Positions 34,641 to 45,214 are shown, counted from the stretch's first letter. The stretch: 64,000 bases of DNA from Phytohabitans rumicis (GCF_011764445.1 NZ_BLPG01000001.1:7271001-7335000); one strand, 5' to 3'. Program-made: numbers and translations. Notes: a model not told the origin generated them from the sequence alone.

Positions 34641-37043
34641 GTGAGAAGACATCTGCTTGGACTCATCGTCGTGGCATCCGCGACGCTGATACTTCCTGAA
34701 ACCACCGCCCAGGCGTACAACCCGACGGGCGGCATCATGTACCAGCTCGGTGCCGAGCCGTGCCTGAAGGGCCGGGGCAACTGCGCGGTGTACCCGAAGT
34801 CGGCGCAGCTGCCCAGCGGGCGCCTGGTCGCCTCGTTCGAGAAAGCCACCGTCGTGCCCGCCACCGGCGGCGCCGACGGAGAGACCCTGCCCATCTATAA
34901 GAGCGACGACTACGGCACGACCTGGCAGCCGCTGTCGGAGGTCAAGGCGCCGGCGTACCTGTCCGGCGACCCGCGGTACGCCACGTACGTCAGCAACTGG
35001 ACGAACCCGTACCTGTACGCCCTTCCGCAGGACGTCGGAAGCCTGAAGGCGGGCACGCTGCTGCTGGCGAGCGTCGTGTCGGGTGAGGACCACTTCTACC
35101 AGGAGCAGAAGGCCGCCGATCCAAACTGGGCGCCGTCCAACGACGGAGACCGCAAGGACCTGGCGATCGCCCTGTTCTCCAGCACCGACGACGGCGTGAC
35201 CTGGAACGTCGTCAACGCCATCGCGGCCACCGGATGGCAGGGCGGCAGCGCGGGCGCGATCGGCCGCAACGTCGCCAACGCCAACACCTACCGGCAGGTC
35301 GATCCCCTGTGGGAGCCGTACCTGATGGTCCACGAGGGCAAACTTGTCTGCTACTACTCCGACGAGAGCGGCTACTTGGGCTTCGACCCGGTGACCGGCG
35401 TCGCCGCCCTGGATCCGGCCAACGACACCGCCACCGACTCGCACGGCCAGATCCTCGTACACAAGACGTGGGACGGCAGCGGTCCAGCGTGGAGCGACGC
35501 GGTCATCGACGTCGCCGGGCTGACCCAGGACATGGGCGGCGGCAAGACGGAGATCGGGGGTGGACGGCCGGGTATGACCAATGTCGTCCCGACGACGGAC
35601 GGCAAGTGGCTCATCACCTACGAGTACTGGGGCGGCGGCGCCAACGTCCGGTACAAGCTCGCCGACGACCCGCTGGCGTTCCACGCCGACAGTGACCCCG
35701 CCGGCACCGCCATCACCGCTTTGCCGGTCGACGCCGGCTCCCGCACCCTCGCGACCGGCGGCAGCCCGGTCCTCATCCGGCTGCCCGACGGGCGGCTGGT
35801 CTACAACGCCGCCGGCAGTGGCAACGTGTGGGTCAACGAGAGCGGGCGCAGCGATGGCGTCTGGACGGAGTACCAGACGACGCTAGGCCCCGGCTACAGC
35901 CGCAACCTCCAGTACGTCGAGGGCACCGGGCGCGTGGTGATCCTGCGCAACCAGGGCATCTCCACCATCGCGTACGCCGAGGTCGACCTCGGCCGCTCGG
36001 ACGGCGCCTACTACCAGCTCGTCAACCGCAAGACCGGCCAGGTGATCGGCACCGGAGGCAACAGCAACGACGCGAACATCGGCAATGGCGACGACCCCGA
36101 CGTCCGGCTGGAGGACGCCGGCTCGGTGTCCAACAAGGACACCCAGTACTGGCACCTGGTGACCAAGCCCGATGGCGCCCGAACGTTGCTGAACAAGGCC
36201 GGCGGGCGCGCGGCCGCCATCTGGACCGGCAACGCCACGGTCGGGCAGCGGATCGGCCAGTGGGTCGACGACACCCCAGCCGGCCTGTGGAACCTCGTCG
36301 CGACCGGCGACGGCTACGTCAAGCTCCAGGCCGCGAGGAACACCAACGTGTACCTGACCGGTGCGTCAGCGGGCGCCGCACTCACCTTGCAGAACGCGAC
36401 CGACGACGGCTCACAGGAGTGGCGGCTCGTGCAGCAGGCTCCGGTGCGGAAGGCGCTCACGCCGGCCACCGAGTCCGCGAGCCTGGTCGCGGCGAACCCG
36501 GTAGGGGAGAAGGCGACCCTGCCGCTGGACGCCACGGCGGCGGACCCCGCCGGCAACGCCACGCACGCGAACACGACCGGCCACGCCTACGCGTTCGCGA
36601 GCACCGGAGTGGTGACGGATCTGGGCGCGGTCTCCTTCGACGGCGCGCAGCAGGGCAGCGTCACGCTTCCGGACACGATCGCGGTCGGCACCAGATTCAA
36701 GCTCGCGGTGGTCTTCGACCACACGCCGCTGGTGTGGGACACGGTCACCGTCCGGCCGTCCACCGTGCCGTCCGCTCCCGAAGCGCCGGCCATCGCCGTC
36801 TTCGGCACCGACGTCACCGTCACCTGGCAGGCACCCGCCGACGGCGGATCGCCCATCACCGGCTACGAGGTCTTCCTCAAACACGCGTCCGGCGAGGTGC
36901 TGACCCAGACCGTCACCGCCACGCAAACCACGTTCGCCAATGTGGCGCCGGGCCGGTACACGGCGAAGGTCGTCGCCACCAACGCGGTCGGCAACTCCCG
37001 ACTGTCGGCTCCATCCGCCCCGATCAAAGTCATCAAGCCCTAA
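34641..37043 (+). CDS. Secreted GH93-type exo-arabinanase with ricin-type and FN3 domains
   Basis: GTG 34641 is preceded by GGAGG. A signal peptide (1-25, ending AQA) precedes a six-blade sialidase-fold domain (about 28-455) with Asp-box-like motifs KSDDYGTTW (87-95) and SSTDDGVTW (180-188) and the GH93 hallmark DPLWEPYL (221-228). GH93 enzymes release arabinobiose from the ends of alpha-1,5-arabinan. A ricin-B-like domain (about 450-600, YYQLVNRKTGQVIGTG to QEWRLVQ) and a C-terminal FN3 domain (about 710-800) follow. GH93 is preferred over sialidase because of the WEPYL signature and the arabinose-type neighbours; biochemical proof is lacking. Confidence 0.75.
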   Translation: MRRHLLGLIVVASATLILPETTAQAYNPTGGIMYQLGAEPCLKGRGNCAVYPKSAQLPSGRLVASFEKATVVPATGGADGETLPIYKSDDYGTTWQPLSEVKAPAYLSGDPRYATYVSNWTNPYLYALPQDVGSLKAGTLLLASVVSGEDHFYQEQKAADPNWAPSNDGDRKDLAIALFSSTDDGVTWNVVNAIAATGWQGGSAGAIGRNVANANTYRQVDPLWEPYLMVHEGKLVCYYSDESGYLGFDPVTGVAALDPANDTATDSHGQILVHKTWDGSGPAWSDAVIDVAGLTQDMGGGKTEIGGGRPGMTNVVPTTDGKWLITYEYWGGGANVRYKLADDPLAFHADSDPAGTAITALPVDAGSRTLATGGSPVLIRLPDGRLVYNAAGSGNVWVNESGRSDGVWTEYQTTLGPGYSRNLQYVEGTGRVVILRNQGISTIAYAEVDLGRSDGAYYQLVNRKTGQVIGTGGNSNDANIGNGDDPDVRLEDAGSVSNKDTQYWHLVTKPDGARTLLNKAGGRAAAIWTGNATVGQRIGQWVDDTPAGLWNLVATGDGYVKLQAARNTNVYLTGASAGAALTLQNATDDGSQEWRLVQQAPVRKALTPATESASLVAANPVGEKATLPLDATAADPAGNATHANTTGHAYAFASTGVVTDLGAVSFDGAQQGSVTLPDTIAVGTRFKLAVVFDHTPLVWDTVTVRPSTVPSAPEAPAIAVFGTDVTVTWQAPADGGSPITGYEVFLKHASGEVLTQTVTATQTTFANVAPGRYTAKVVATNAVGNSRLSAPSAPIKVIKP

Positions 37044-37058
37044 CACGGAGGTTCCTTC

Positions 37059-39161
37059 ATGGCGGTACTGCCCGCCCGAGTCCTGTTCGGCGCCGCGTAC
37101 TACCACGAGTACACGCCCGCCTACGACCCCGACCTGAGGGCTGACGAACGACTCAAGACCGACCTCGACCTGATGGTGGAGGCCAATTTCACCGTCATCC
37201 GGGTCGGCGAGTCGGTCTGGTCCACATGGGAGCCGGAGAACGGGCGGTTCGACCTCGACTGGCTACAGCCGGTCCTCGACGGCGCACACGAACGCGGGAT
37301 CTCCGTCATCGTCGGCACACCCACCTACGCCGTACCGCCGTGGTTGGCCCGCCAGTACCCGGAGATCACCGGCGAGCACGCTACCGGGCAGCGCATCGGT
37401 TGGGGCGGCCGCCAGGAGGTCGACTTCACCCATCCCGCCTTCCGGCACCACGCCGAGCGGGTCATCCGCAAGATCGTCGCCCGGTACGCCGATCACCCTG
37501 CCGTCATCGGCTGGCAGGTCGACAACGAACCCGGCCTGCACCTGTTTCACAACCGCGGCGTCTTCCAACGGTTCGTGGACCACCTGCGCGACAAGTACGG
37601 CGACGTCGAGACCCTCAACCGCGAGTGGGGCCTGGTCTACTGGTCGCACCGACTGTCCACCTGGGCCGACCTGTGGACACCGGACGGCAACGCCCAACCG
37701 CAGTACGACGTGGCGTGGCGGGAGTTCCAGGCCCGCCAGGTCACCGAGTTCATCGGCTGGCAGACCGGCATCGTCCGGGAGTACGCCGGCCGCGACCAGT
37801 TCGTCACCACCTGCATCTCCTACACCCGCCGCGGCGTGGCGGACGACGAACTGGCAGCCCCGCTCGACATCGCCTCCGGCAACCCCTACTACGACATGCA
37901 GGACGGGCTGGCGCTGCCCGACCCCACGCCGGACCACCACGAGCAGGTCTGGAAGACCACCGGGGTCTGGTCGATGTACCAGACCGCCGACTGGATGTAC
38001 TCCTCGCGCCAGGAGCCGTTTCTGGTCACCGAGACCAACGCACAGTCCATCGGCTTCCCGTGGGACAACCGGTCCGGCTACGACGGGCAATGGCGCCAGG
38101 CGGCGTGGGCGCACGTCGCCCGCGGCGCCCGCATGATCGAGTACTGGCAGTGGCAGACGCTGCGCTTCGGCGCGGAGACCTACTGGGGCGGCGTCCTGCC
38201 GCACAGCGGCCAGCCGGGTCGCACCTACGCGGAGCTGGCACGCCTGGGCGCCGAGTTCGACAAGGCCGGCGCGCTGGTCGCCGGCCTCGTCCCGGACGCC
38301 GACATCGCGATGGTGTACTCGACACCGAGCAAGTGGCTCATGCAGAAGTACCCGCCGCTGTCCACACCGGACGGAGAGCCGGATCCGGCCGCATACCACC
38401 GGATCTTCGACCCCTTCTACCGCGGCGCGTTCGACGCCGGCCGCCAGGTGCGGATCGTCCACGCGCGACAGTTGCCCGAGACAGCGCCGGATGAGGCCGC
38501 GCGGCGTCACCCGGTCCTCGTCGCCCCCGCGCTCTACATCGCCGACGACGCGACGATCAACTGGCTCGCGGCCTACGCCCACGCGGGCGGACACCTCGTC
38601 CTCGGCCCCCGCACCGCCTACGCGGACCACGAGGCCCGGGCACGGCACGAGCCGGCGCCCGCGCGCCTCGTCGAGGCCGCCGGCGTCTGGTACGAGGAGT
38701 TCAGCAACGTGAAGGAGATCCCGGTGGGCGGATCTCTCAACCTGCCAGAGGGCGCGGCGGCGACACAGTGGGTCGACGGCCTCACCGTCGTCGACGCCGA
38801 GGTGCTCGTCCAGTACGAGCATCCACACTTCGGGCGCTGGCCCGCCGTCACCACCCGCCGCCACGGCGAAGGCCGCGTCACCTACGTCGGCACCGTCCCC
38901 AACCGCGGCCTCGCCCAGGCGTTGGCCACGTGGCTTACGCCGGCGACGGTCAGCGGGTGGCGCGACCTTCCGCGCTCGGTCACCGCGACGAGCGGTACGG
39001 CACCGGACGGGCGGCGCGTCCACGTTGTACACAACTGGAGCTGGGAGCCCACCCACGTCCAGGCCCCGGCACACCTGACTGACGTCCTCGACGGCACCAC
39101 CACGCCCCGTGGCACGGCGCTGAACCTCGGCGCCTGGGACGTGCGGGTGCTGGTCGAGTGA
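37059..39161 (+). CDS. GH42 beta-galactosidase-type glycoside hydrolase (module 1)
   Basis: ATG 37059 follows ACGGAGG. The 700-residue protein lacks a signal peptide, so it acts in the cytoplasm on imported oligosaccharides. The GH42 TIM barrel starts LPARVLFGAAYYHEYTP; the acid/base is Glu157 in WQVDNEPGLH and the nucleophile Glu325 in FLVTETNAQS. The trimerisation domain (about 390-600, HPVLVAPALYIADDATINWL) and C-terminal beta domain follow. GH42 enzymes remove beta-galactosyl or, in some members, alpha-arabinopyranosyl residues; either fits arabinogalactan breakdown. Confidence 0.85.
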   Translation: MAVLPARVLFGAAYYHEYTPAYDPDLRADERLKTDLDLMVEANFTVIRVGESVWSTWEPENGRFDLDWLQPVLDGAHERGISVIVGTPTYAVPPWLARQYPEITGEHATGQRIGWGGRQEVDFTHPAFRHHAERVIRKIVARYADHPAVIGWQVDNEPGLHLFHNRGVFQRFVDHLRDKYGDVETLNREWGLVYWSHRLSTWADLWTPDGNAQPQYDVAWREFQARQVTEFIGWQTGIVREYAGRDQFVTTCISYTRRGVADDELAAPLDIASGNPYYDMQDGLALPDPTPDHHEQVWKTTGVWSMYQTADWMYSSRQEPFLVTETNAQSIGFPWDNRSGYDGQWRQAAWAHVARGARMIEYWQWQTLRFGAETYWGGVLPHSGQPGRTYAELARLGAEFDKAGALVAGLVPDADIAMVYSTPSKWLMQKYPPLSTPDGEPDPAAYHRIFDPFYRGAFDAGRQVRIVHARQLPETAPDEAARRHPVLVAPALYIADDATINWLAAYAHAGGHLVLGPRTAYADHEARARHEPAPARLVEAAGVWYEEFSNVKEIPVGGSLNLPEGAAATQWVDGLTVVDAEVLVQYEHPHFGRWPAVTTRRHGEGRVTYVGTVPNRGLAQALATWLTPATVSGWRDLPRSVTATSGTAPDGRRVHVVHNWSWEPTHVQAPAHLTDVLDGTTTPRGTALNLGAWDVRVLVE

Positions 39162-39186
39162 TCCCACCCCGCGAAAGGAGAAAGCC

Positions 39187-40454
39187 GTGAGAAGGTCGTG
39201 GCGGCGTTGCTCGTCGTGATCGTCACGCTGGGAGGGCTTGCCTTGTCCGCTCCCGCCCGCGCGTTCGGGCCCTCGGTGCTGTTCGCGCCGTCGGGCACCT
39301 GCAACCGCCCCTACTGCACCACCTACGCCAAGTCGACGCAGACCAACACCGGGCGGATCCTCGCCAGCTTCGAAGACAACAACCAGCCCGCCGCCGGACA
39401 GACACTCCCCATCTTCAGCAGCATCAACAACGGGCAGTCGTGGACGAAGATCGCCGCGGTCGCGGACACCTCGGCCCGGCGCTGGGGCAGCAACTGGACC
39501 AACCCGTACCTGTACGTGCTGCCGCAGGCGATCGGCAGCATGCCGGCCGGCACCATCCTGCTGGCCGGCATCGCCTCGCCGCCGGACCGGTCCGGGACGT
39601 CGATCCAGCTCTACCGCAGCAACGACGACGGTTTCACCTGGACCTGGGTCAGCGAGGTCGCGGTCGGCGGCGGCGAGTGGGCAGCGCCAACCCGACCCCG
39701 ATCTGGGAGCCGTACCTGCTGGTCGCGAACAACCGGCTCATCGTGTACTACTCCGACGAGCGCGACAAGGCCAACCACGACCAGAAAATCGTGCACCAGA
39801 CCTCGACCAACGGGGTCAACTGGGGGCCCGTGGTCGAGGACGTCGCGATGGCCGACCGCGCCCTGCGCCCGGGTATGCCGGTCGTCACCAGGATGGCCAA
39901 CGGCCAGTACCTCATGGTGTTCGAGATGGTCGGTCAGTCCAACACACCCAACAACTACAAGATCTCGGCGACCCCGGAGTCGTGGAACGCCGCCAGCGGT
40001 GGGACGACGATCGACTACGGCGGCAGCCCGTTCGTCTTCACGCTGCCCAACGGCCGGCTCGCCTACAACTCCTACGGCTCCGGCGACATCCGGATCAACA
40101 CCGGTAACGGCGCCGGCGCCTGGACGCCGGTGCGCACGACCATGCCGCGCGGCTACAGCCGGATGCTCCAGTACGTCCGGGGCACCGGGCGGGTGCTGAT
40201 CCTGTCGGTCGAAGGCTTCTGGGTCGACGCCCGCAACAGCGTCTACTACGGCGACGTCGAGCTCGGCAACTCCGCCGGCGCGTACTACAAACTCATCTAC
40301 CGGCGCAGCGGCAAGGCAATGGATGTGTACCAGGCCAACCTTCAGGACGGTGCGCAGCCGGTGCAGTGGGCCGACAACGGACGGTGCCCGAGTCGTCCAG
40401 TGGAGCGACACCGGCGCCCTCGACCAGCAGTGGCAACTCGTCCAGGTGTCCTGA
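39187..40454 (+). pseudogene. Secreted GH93-like/sialidase-fold enzyme with several frameshifts
   Basis: GTG 39187 after AAAGGAG would give MRR then, after one base, VVAALLVVIVTLGGLALSAP as signal peptide (frame from 39198). The catalytic part has SGTCNRPYCTTYAKSTQ, NNGQSWTK and NDDGFTWTW Asp-boxes. At about 39685 a G is missing and the frame changes to NPTPIWEPYLLVANNRL, the GH93-type signature. At about 40375 it shifts again, ending DQQWQLVQVS in a short ricin-type remnant. It is a smaller relative of the 34641 enzyme. Three shifts make it non-functional unless the sequence is faulty. Confidence 0.65.
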
Positions 40455-40461
40455 CCCATCC

Positions 40462-41075
40462 ATGAGTGCCCGGGAACGGCGGTCTGGCCCGTCGATGATC
40501 GACGTAGCCGCCCTCGCCGACGTATCGCACCAGACCGTCTCCCGGGTCCTCAATGGACACCACGGCGTACGGCCCGAGACCCGGACTCGGGTTCCTCGCC
40601 GCGATTGACGCCCTGGCCTACCGCCCCAACCTGGCGGCCCGGACACTGGTCACCGGACGGTCCCGGGTCATCGACGTCGTCACGCTCAGCCGCCGGCTGT
40701 TCGGACCGATGTCCATCCTCGCCGGCGTCGAGCGGGCCGCCCGCCCGCTGGACTACTCCGTACGGGTGGCAACCTGCCAAGGACCGTCCCCGAGCGAACT
40801 GCACGCCGCTGTCGAGCGGCTCGCCGGGCAGGGCGTCGAGGGCGTCATCGTCCTGGCTCCGGTGCACGATGCCGTCAACGACGTCGTTGACCTCGCCACG
40901 GAGGTACCGCTGGTCGTCGTCGGCGCGACGCCCGAGGCAGGCGTCACGGTCGTCGGAGCCGACCAGGCGCTCGGCGCGCGCGTTGCGACAGAGCACCTGC
41001 TCGGCCTCGGCCACCCGACCGTCTGGCACGTGGCCGGCCCAGCCAGCTGGTCGAGGTCAAGTACCGCGTGGCCGA
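40462..41075 (+). pseudogene. LacI-family regulator fragment (distinct subgroup)
   Basis: ATG 40462 begins [20 protein letters not shown] with an HTH ([17 protein letters not shown]). One surplus base near 40588 changes the frame, which continues [20 protein letters not shown] through [18 protein letters not shown]. After that the effector domain ends abruptly at about 41055 and the rest is unrelated. It starts 8 bp after the broken GH93 gene. It differs from the three main LacI paralogues in HTH and effector sequence. Confidence 0.65.
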
Positions 41076-41089
41076 TGTGACTGCTCTGG

Positions 41090-41280
41090 CGACTATTTCG
41101 AAGCGCGTGGCATCGTGCTGGGTGATCTGCGGATCCAGGACGATCAGGCGTACGCACCGAACGGCTGGTCGTACGTGGATAGCAAGCTGGGTGGTGCCGT
41201 TCGTACGGCTGCGGACGGATGCCACACGTTCACGTTGAAGCGTCCGGCCGAAGAACCGCAACGTCACCGCGCGAGCGGAC
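41090..41280 (+). pseudogene. C-terminal fragment of an unidentified protein
   Basis: A frame reads [20 protein letters not shown] then [20 protein letters not shown] up to KRPAEEPQ with protein-like composition but no start. It follows the cut LacI fragment. No family recognised. Confidence 0.3.
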
Positions 41281-41281
41281 G

Positions 41282-42340
41282 TCAGGTGCTGTCCAGATAT
41301 TGGGGTCGCGCGGGGGGCGGGGCGGTGGAGGCGCGGGCAACGACGTCGACGGGTGGGTCGGCCGCCGGTGGAATGTCCACGTCTGGCTCCTCGATGGCCC
41401 GGACGAGGAGCTTGAGTCCCTCCCGCGCGGCGGCCTCGAACGGTTGGCGCACCGTGGTCAGGGGTGGGGTCACGTACGCGGCCACGGGCATGTCGTCGAA
41501 GCCGATGACGCTGACGTCTTCGGGCACCCGCCGTCCGGCTTCTAGCAGCGCCCGGATCAGACCGATTGCCATCTCGTCGCCAGCGGCGAAGACTGCCGTC
41601 ACGCCGCTGTCACGAGCAAGCTCGCGGCCTGCCGCGTATCCGGACGCGGCGGACCAGTCGCCGTAGCTGACGGGCGGTGTACCGCGGCCGCGTTCTTCCA
41701 GTGCCTGCCGCCACCCCGCGAGGCGCTCTCGGGCGGCATACCATCGCTGGGGACCGGCGATGTGATGGACGGTCGTGTGTCCCAGGTCGAGCAGGTGGTC
41801 GGTTGCGGCCCGCGCGAGAAGGACGGCGCCGGTGCCTGCGGTCAGCGTTTGGGCGGCAGTGAATGCCGGCGGCGCGCCGAGGAAGAGGACCGGCACGTCG
41901 ACGCCGACGGAGGCTGCTCCCTCGTCGATCGGTTCGGAGATGACGATCCCGTCTACGCCCTGTTCGAGCAGGGATTGCACGCCGCCGGCTATGCCGGCTG
42001 GGTCGGCGTCCAGCGTGCTGACCAAGCGTAGGGCGTAGCCTGCGTCTCGAACGGCCCGTTCGATGCTCACCAGCAGCGAGGCGGGCCCGTATCCGGCGGT
42101 CCCGAGGGTCACCACACCGATGGTGTGGGTCCGCCCCGAGGCGAGCGCACGGGCGGCGTTGTTGCGCCGGTAGCCGAGTGTCTTCGCGGCGTCCAGAACT
42201 CGCTGGCGCACTGCGGGGGCCACGTACGGTTCATCGTTGAACACCCGGGACACGGTCTTCCGGGAGACCCCTGCCAGGCGGGCGACGTCGGCGCTTCGCG
42301 GCACGGTGGAAGGCGCGCTCGGTCCTGCTGGCCGCGTCAT
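41282..42340 (-). CDS. LacI-family regulator, divergent from third GH93 gene
   Basis: ATG 42340 has GGGAGACACG before it. The 352-residue protein starts [20 protein letters not shown]; its HTH ([20 protein letters not shown]) is nearly the same as that of the other two main regulators. The effector domain ([40 protein letters not shown]) is also closely similar. A 14-bp box lies at 42380-42393, 40 bp before its start, and two more precede the divergent GH93 gene, so it probably represses both. Confidence 0.88.
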   Translation of the reverse strand: MTRPAGPSAPSTVPRSADVARLAGVSRKTVSRVFNDEPYVAPAVRQRVLDAAKTLGYRRNNAARALASGRTHTIGVVTLGTAGYGPASLLVSIERAVRDAGYALRLVSTLDADPAGIAGGVQSLLEQGVDGIVISEPIDEGAASVGVDVPVLFLGAPPAFTAAQTLTAGTGAVLLARAATDHLLDLGHTTVHHIAGPQRWYAARERLAGWRQALEERGRGTPPVSYGDWSAASGYAAGRELARDSGVTAVFAAGDEMAIGLIRALLEAGRRVPEDVSVIGFDDMPVAAYVTPPLTTVRQPFEAAAREGLKLLVRAIEEPDVDIPPAADPPVDVVARASTAPPPARPQYLDST

Positions 42341-42379
42341 CGTGTCTCCCGCTCGCGTGGCGTTCGCCAGTCAGCTGTA

Positions 42380-42393
42380 TGACCGCGCGATCA
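42380..42393. promoter_or_regulatory. LacI operator box near regulator start
   Basis: TGACCGCGCGATCA differs at one position from the palindrome TGACCGCGCGGTCA found twice at 56363-56390. It is positioned to control the divergent LacI gene (start 42340). Confidence 0.6.
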
Positions 42394-42486
42394 TGTCTAC
42401 CGGATCGCGCGGCGGGGGTCAAGAGCCCGAACGAAGCGCCCACGATGGCGAGGCCGAGGCAAACAATTCGGTTTTGTTTCCGGCTC

Positions 42487-42528
42487 TTGACGAATTCGTA
42501 TGACCGCGCAAACATGACCGCGTGGTCA
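42487..42528 (+). promoter_or_regulatory. Promoter and tandem LacI operator of the GH93 gene
   Basis: TTGACG (42487-42492), 17 bp, AAACAT (42510-42515). Boxes TGACCGCGCAAACA (42501-42514) and TGACCGCGTGGTCA (42515-42528) are adjacent. The layout copies 30300-30342, including the preceding GGCTCTTGAC. Confidence 0.65.
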
Positions 42529-42666
42529 TACGGGCCGGTTCGCAGCACAGGACTGGCAGAACCGTCTGCGCCGGACGGCTTGGGGGGCCGGCAGGGCAGG
42601 GCGGGCGCGACCTTCACACCACCACAACGCGCGCAGCGCACCACCCAGCCCATCGAAAGGACCCCC

Positions 42667-44877
42667 GTGACAGCGAAGAGACTGATCTCGATCGCGGTGA
42701 CCGCCGTGCTCGTGACCGGACTGTCGGCATTGCCGGCGAATCCAGTGCAGGCGTACAGCCCAACCCAAGGAACCATTTACCAGTTGCCCGCGAGCCAGCC
42801 GTGCCTGAAGGGCCGGGGGAACTGCGCGATCTATCCGAAGATCGCCGAGTTGCCGAGCGGCCGTCTCATCGCGTCGTGGGAGCAGGCGACGGTGCCGCCG
42901 TCCGGGAGCGCGGACGGCGAGACGCTGCCGATCTACAAGAGCGACGACAGCGGGACCACGTGGCAGAAGCTGGCGGACCTGCGGGCACCCGCGTACCTGT
43001 CGTCGAACCCGGCTTTCGCCAGGTACACCAGCAACTGGGGCAACCCTTTCCCGTACGTGCTGCCCCAGGCGGTGGGCGACCTGCCGGCCGGCACGCTGCT
43101 GATGGCGAGCATCGTCACGGGCGACGACTACTACTACCTCGAGCACAAGGCCGCGGACCCGAACTGGGTACCGACCAACGACGGTGACCGCCGCGACATG
43201 GCCCTGGCGTTGTTCTCCAGCACCGACTCGGGTGCGACGTGGAACGTCCTGAACATCATCACGACCGGCGGCTGGCAGGGTGGCAGCGCCGGCGCGATCG
43301 GCGTCAACGTCGCGAACGCGAACACGTACCGTCAGATCGACCCTGTGTGGGAGCCGTACCTGATGGTCTACAACAACCAACTCGTCGTGTACTACTCGGA
43401 CGAGAATGACTACATCGGCTACAACGCGACGACCGGTGTGCCGACGCTCGCGCCCGACAACGACACCCGCGCCGACTCGGGTGCGCAGATCCTCGCGCAC
43501 CGCACGTGGAACGGCCTGGCCTCCTCCACCTGGGGCACGCCCGTCCTCGATGTCGCCGGCACCACCTTCACCTCATCATCGGGTCAGACGCAGATCGGCG
43601 GCGGCCGCCCCGGCATGACGACCGTCGTGCCGACCTCGGACGGCAGGTGGCTGCTGACCTACGAGTACTGGGGCGGCGGCGACAACGTCCGCTACAAGAT
43701 CTCCGACAACCCGCTCAACTTCTACTCGGTCGGCGGCGCAGCCGGCACCGGGATCACCGCGCTACCGCTCGCGCCGGGCTCGCGCGCCCTGGCTCGCGGT
43801 GGCAGCCCGGTGCTCACGCGCACCCCGGACGGCCGGATCCTGTACAACGCCTCCGGTAGCGGCAATGTCTGGATCAACTCGGGCAGCAGCACGGGCGCCT
43901 GGACCGAATTCCAGACGACGCTGCCCGGAGGCTACAGCCGCAACCTGACATGGGTCTCCCGGACCGGGCGCGTCATCGTCGCCGGCAACGTCGGCACGTC
44001 GAACATCATCTGGGCGGACATCGACTTCGGTCGGGCGGCCGGACCGTACTACCGGATCGTCAACCGGTTGACCGGGCAGGTGATCGGCACCGGAAACCAC
44101 ATCAACGACGCGAACATCGGCAACGCCGACTCCCCGGACGTGCGGCTGGAGGCGTCCGGCTCGGCATCCAACGCCGAGACGCAGGCCTGGCGTACCCAGT
44201 ACAAGTCCAACGGTGCGATGACGCTGCTGAACAGGTCCGGCGGCCGCATGGCGGGCATTTGGACCGGCACCGCGACGGCGGGGCAGCGCATCGGCCAGTG
44301 GGTCGACAACACCACGCAGGGGCACTGGAGCCTCGTGCCGACGACCGGCGGCTACTACCGCCTGCAATCGGCGGCGAGCAGCGGCCTGTACCTCACCGGT
44401 GCGTCGGCCGGCGCCTCCCTGACCCTGCAGAACTCGACGACGGACGGCTCCCAGGAGTGGCAGTTCACGCAGGTGTCCGGGGTCTCCGGCACGCACGCGA
44501 TCGTCGGGTTGGGCTCCGGCCGGTGTATCGATGTCCCCAACCACTCGACCGCGCCATCGACGCGGGTCGCCCTGTGGGACTGCACCTCGGGCAACAACCA
44601 GCGGTGGACGCTGAACAGCGACGGCTCGGTTCAGGGCATCGAGTCCGGGCTCTGCCTGGACGTACGCAACAACGGCACGGCCAATGGCGCGATCGTGCAG
44701 ACCTACACCTGCAACGGCGGCAACAACCAGAAATGGACCCCCACGGTCGATGGCACGCTGCGCGGCGTCCAATCAGGACTGTGCCTCGACGCCGTGAGCG
44801 CAGGTACGGCCAACGGCACCCTCCTCCAGTTGTGGGCCTGCAACGGCGGCAACCACCAACGGTGGAACATCAGCTGA
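42667..44877 (+). CDS. Secreted GH93-type exo-arabinanase with two ricin-type domains
   Basis: GTG 42667 is chosen because GAAAGGA precedes it and a signal peptide follows at once (RLISIAVTAVLVTGLSALPA, ending VQA); the frame is open further upstream. The catalytic domain parallels the 34641 enzyme: KSDDSGTTW and SSTDSGATW Asp-boxes, DPVWEPYLMV. A ricin-like domain (YYRIVNRLTGQVIGTG to QEWQFTQ) follows. Instead of FN3 the C-terminus is a three-fold ricin B/CBM13 lectin with QxW motifs NNQRW, NNQKW, NHQRW. It probably binds and exo-cleaves arabinan outside the cell. Confidence 0.78.
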   Translation: MTAKRLISIAVTAVLVTGLSALPANPVQAYSPTQGTIYQLPASQPCLKGRGNCAIYPKIAELPSGRLIASWEQATVPPSGSADGETLPIYKSDDSGTTWQKLADLRAPAYLSSNPAFARYTSNWGNPFPYVLPQAVGDLPAGTLLMASIVTGDDYYYLEHKAADPNWVPTNDGDRRDMALALFSSTDSGATWNVLNIITTGGWQGGSAGAIGVNVANANTYRQIDPVWEPYLMVYNNQLVVYYSDENDYIGYNATTGVPTLAPDNDTRADSGAQILAHRTWNGLASSTWGTPVLDVAGTTFTSSSGQTQIGGGRPGMTTVVPTSDGRWLLTYEYWGGGDNVRYKISDNPLNFYSVGGAAGTGITALPLAPGSRALARGGSPVLTRTPDGRILYNASGSGNVWINSGSSTGAWTEFQTTLPGGYSRNLTWVSRTGRVIVAGNVGTSNIIWADIDFGRAAGPYYRIVNRLTGQVIGTGNHINDANIGNADSPDVRLEASGSASNAETQAWRTQYKSNGAMTLLNRSGGRMAGIWTGTATAGQRIGQWVDNTTQGHWSLVPTTGGYYRLQSAASSGLYLTGASAGASLTLQNSTTDGSQEWQFTQVSGVSGTHAIVGLGSGRCIDVPNHSTAPSTRVALWDCTSGNNQRWTLNSDGSVQGIESGLCLDVRNNGTANGAIVQTYTCNGGNNQKWTPTVDGTLRGVQSGLCLDAVSAGTANGTLLQLWACNGGNHQRWNIS

Positions 44878-44897
44878 CAACAGGCGCTTACGTGGCC

Positions 44898-44929
44898 GAC
44901 TGGGCCGGTGGGAAACCGCCGGCCCAGTC
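44898..44929 (+). terminator. Intrinsic terminator of the 42667 gene
   Basis: GACTGGGCCGG (44898-44908) and CCGGCCCAGTC (44919-44929) are perfectly inverted with a 10-base loop, 20 bp after the stop codon. The T-tract is weak, as is usual in high-GC actinomycetes. Confidence 0.7.
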
Positions 44930-45214
44930 TCCGTCAGCCGCCGGAGCGGCCGACGTCGATGCACCGCCGTCTTTCGCCAAGTGCTGGCCGACGAGGCACT
45001 CGCCGGACGTGGTGGCAGCGCCGCTCCACCCGCGCCGATCGCGCCGCACTCGTCGCTGCCGCACCGGCCAGGGGCCGCGTGGCGGCAGACCCGCGCCGGG
45101 TGTGTGGCGCTGCGAAGGGGTACACCGCAGAACTCAGGTTGCTTCGTACTCCTGACCGGCTGACCCCGTTCGTGCCGCGACGGACTCTGCCCGGCGCGGC
45201 GGTGCGAACGCGTC

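Noticed and set aside
34641-37043. Annotation as a sialidase acting on sialic acid
   Set aside because: Asp-boxes occur in several beta-propeller hydrolases; the WEPYL signature and the arabinose/galactose-type neighbours favour GH93, and no sialic-acid genes are present.
37263-39167. A 634-codon minus-strand frame opposite the GH42 gene
   Set aside because: It is an antisense shadow of a clear glycoside hydrolase; its composition (Val/Arg/Asp-rich repeats) mirrors the codon pattern of the real gene.
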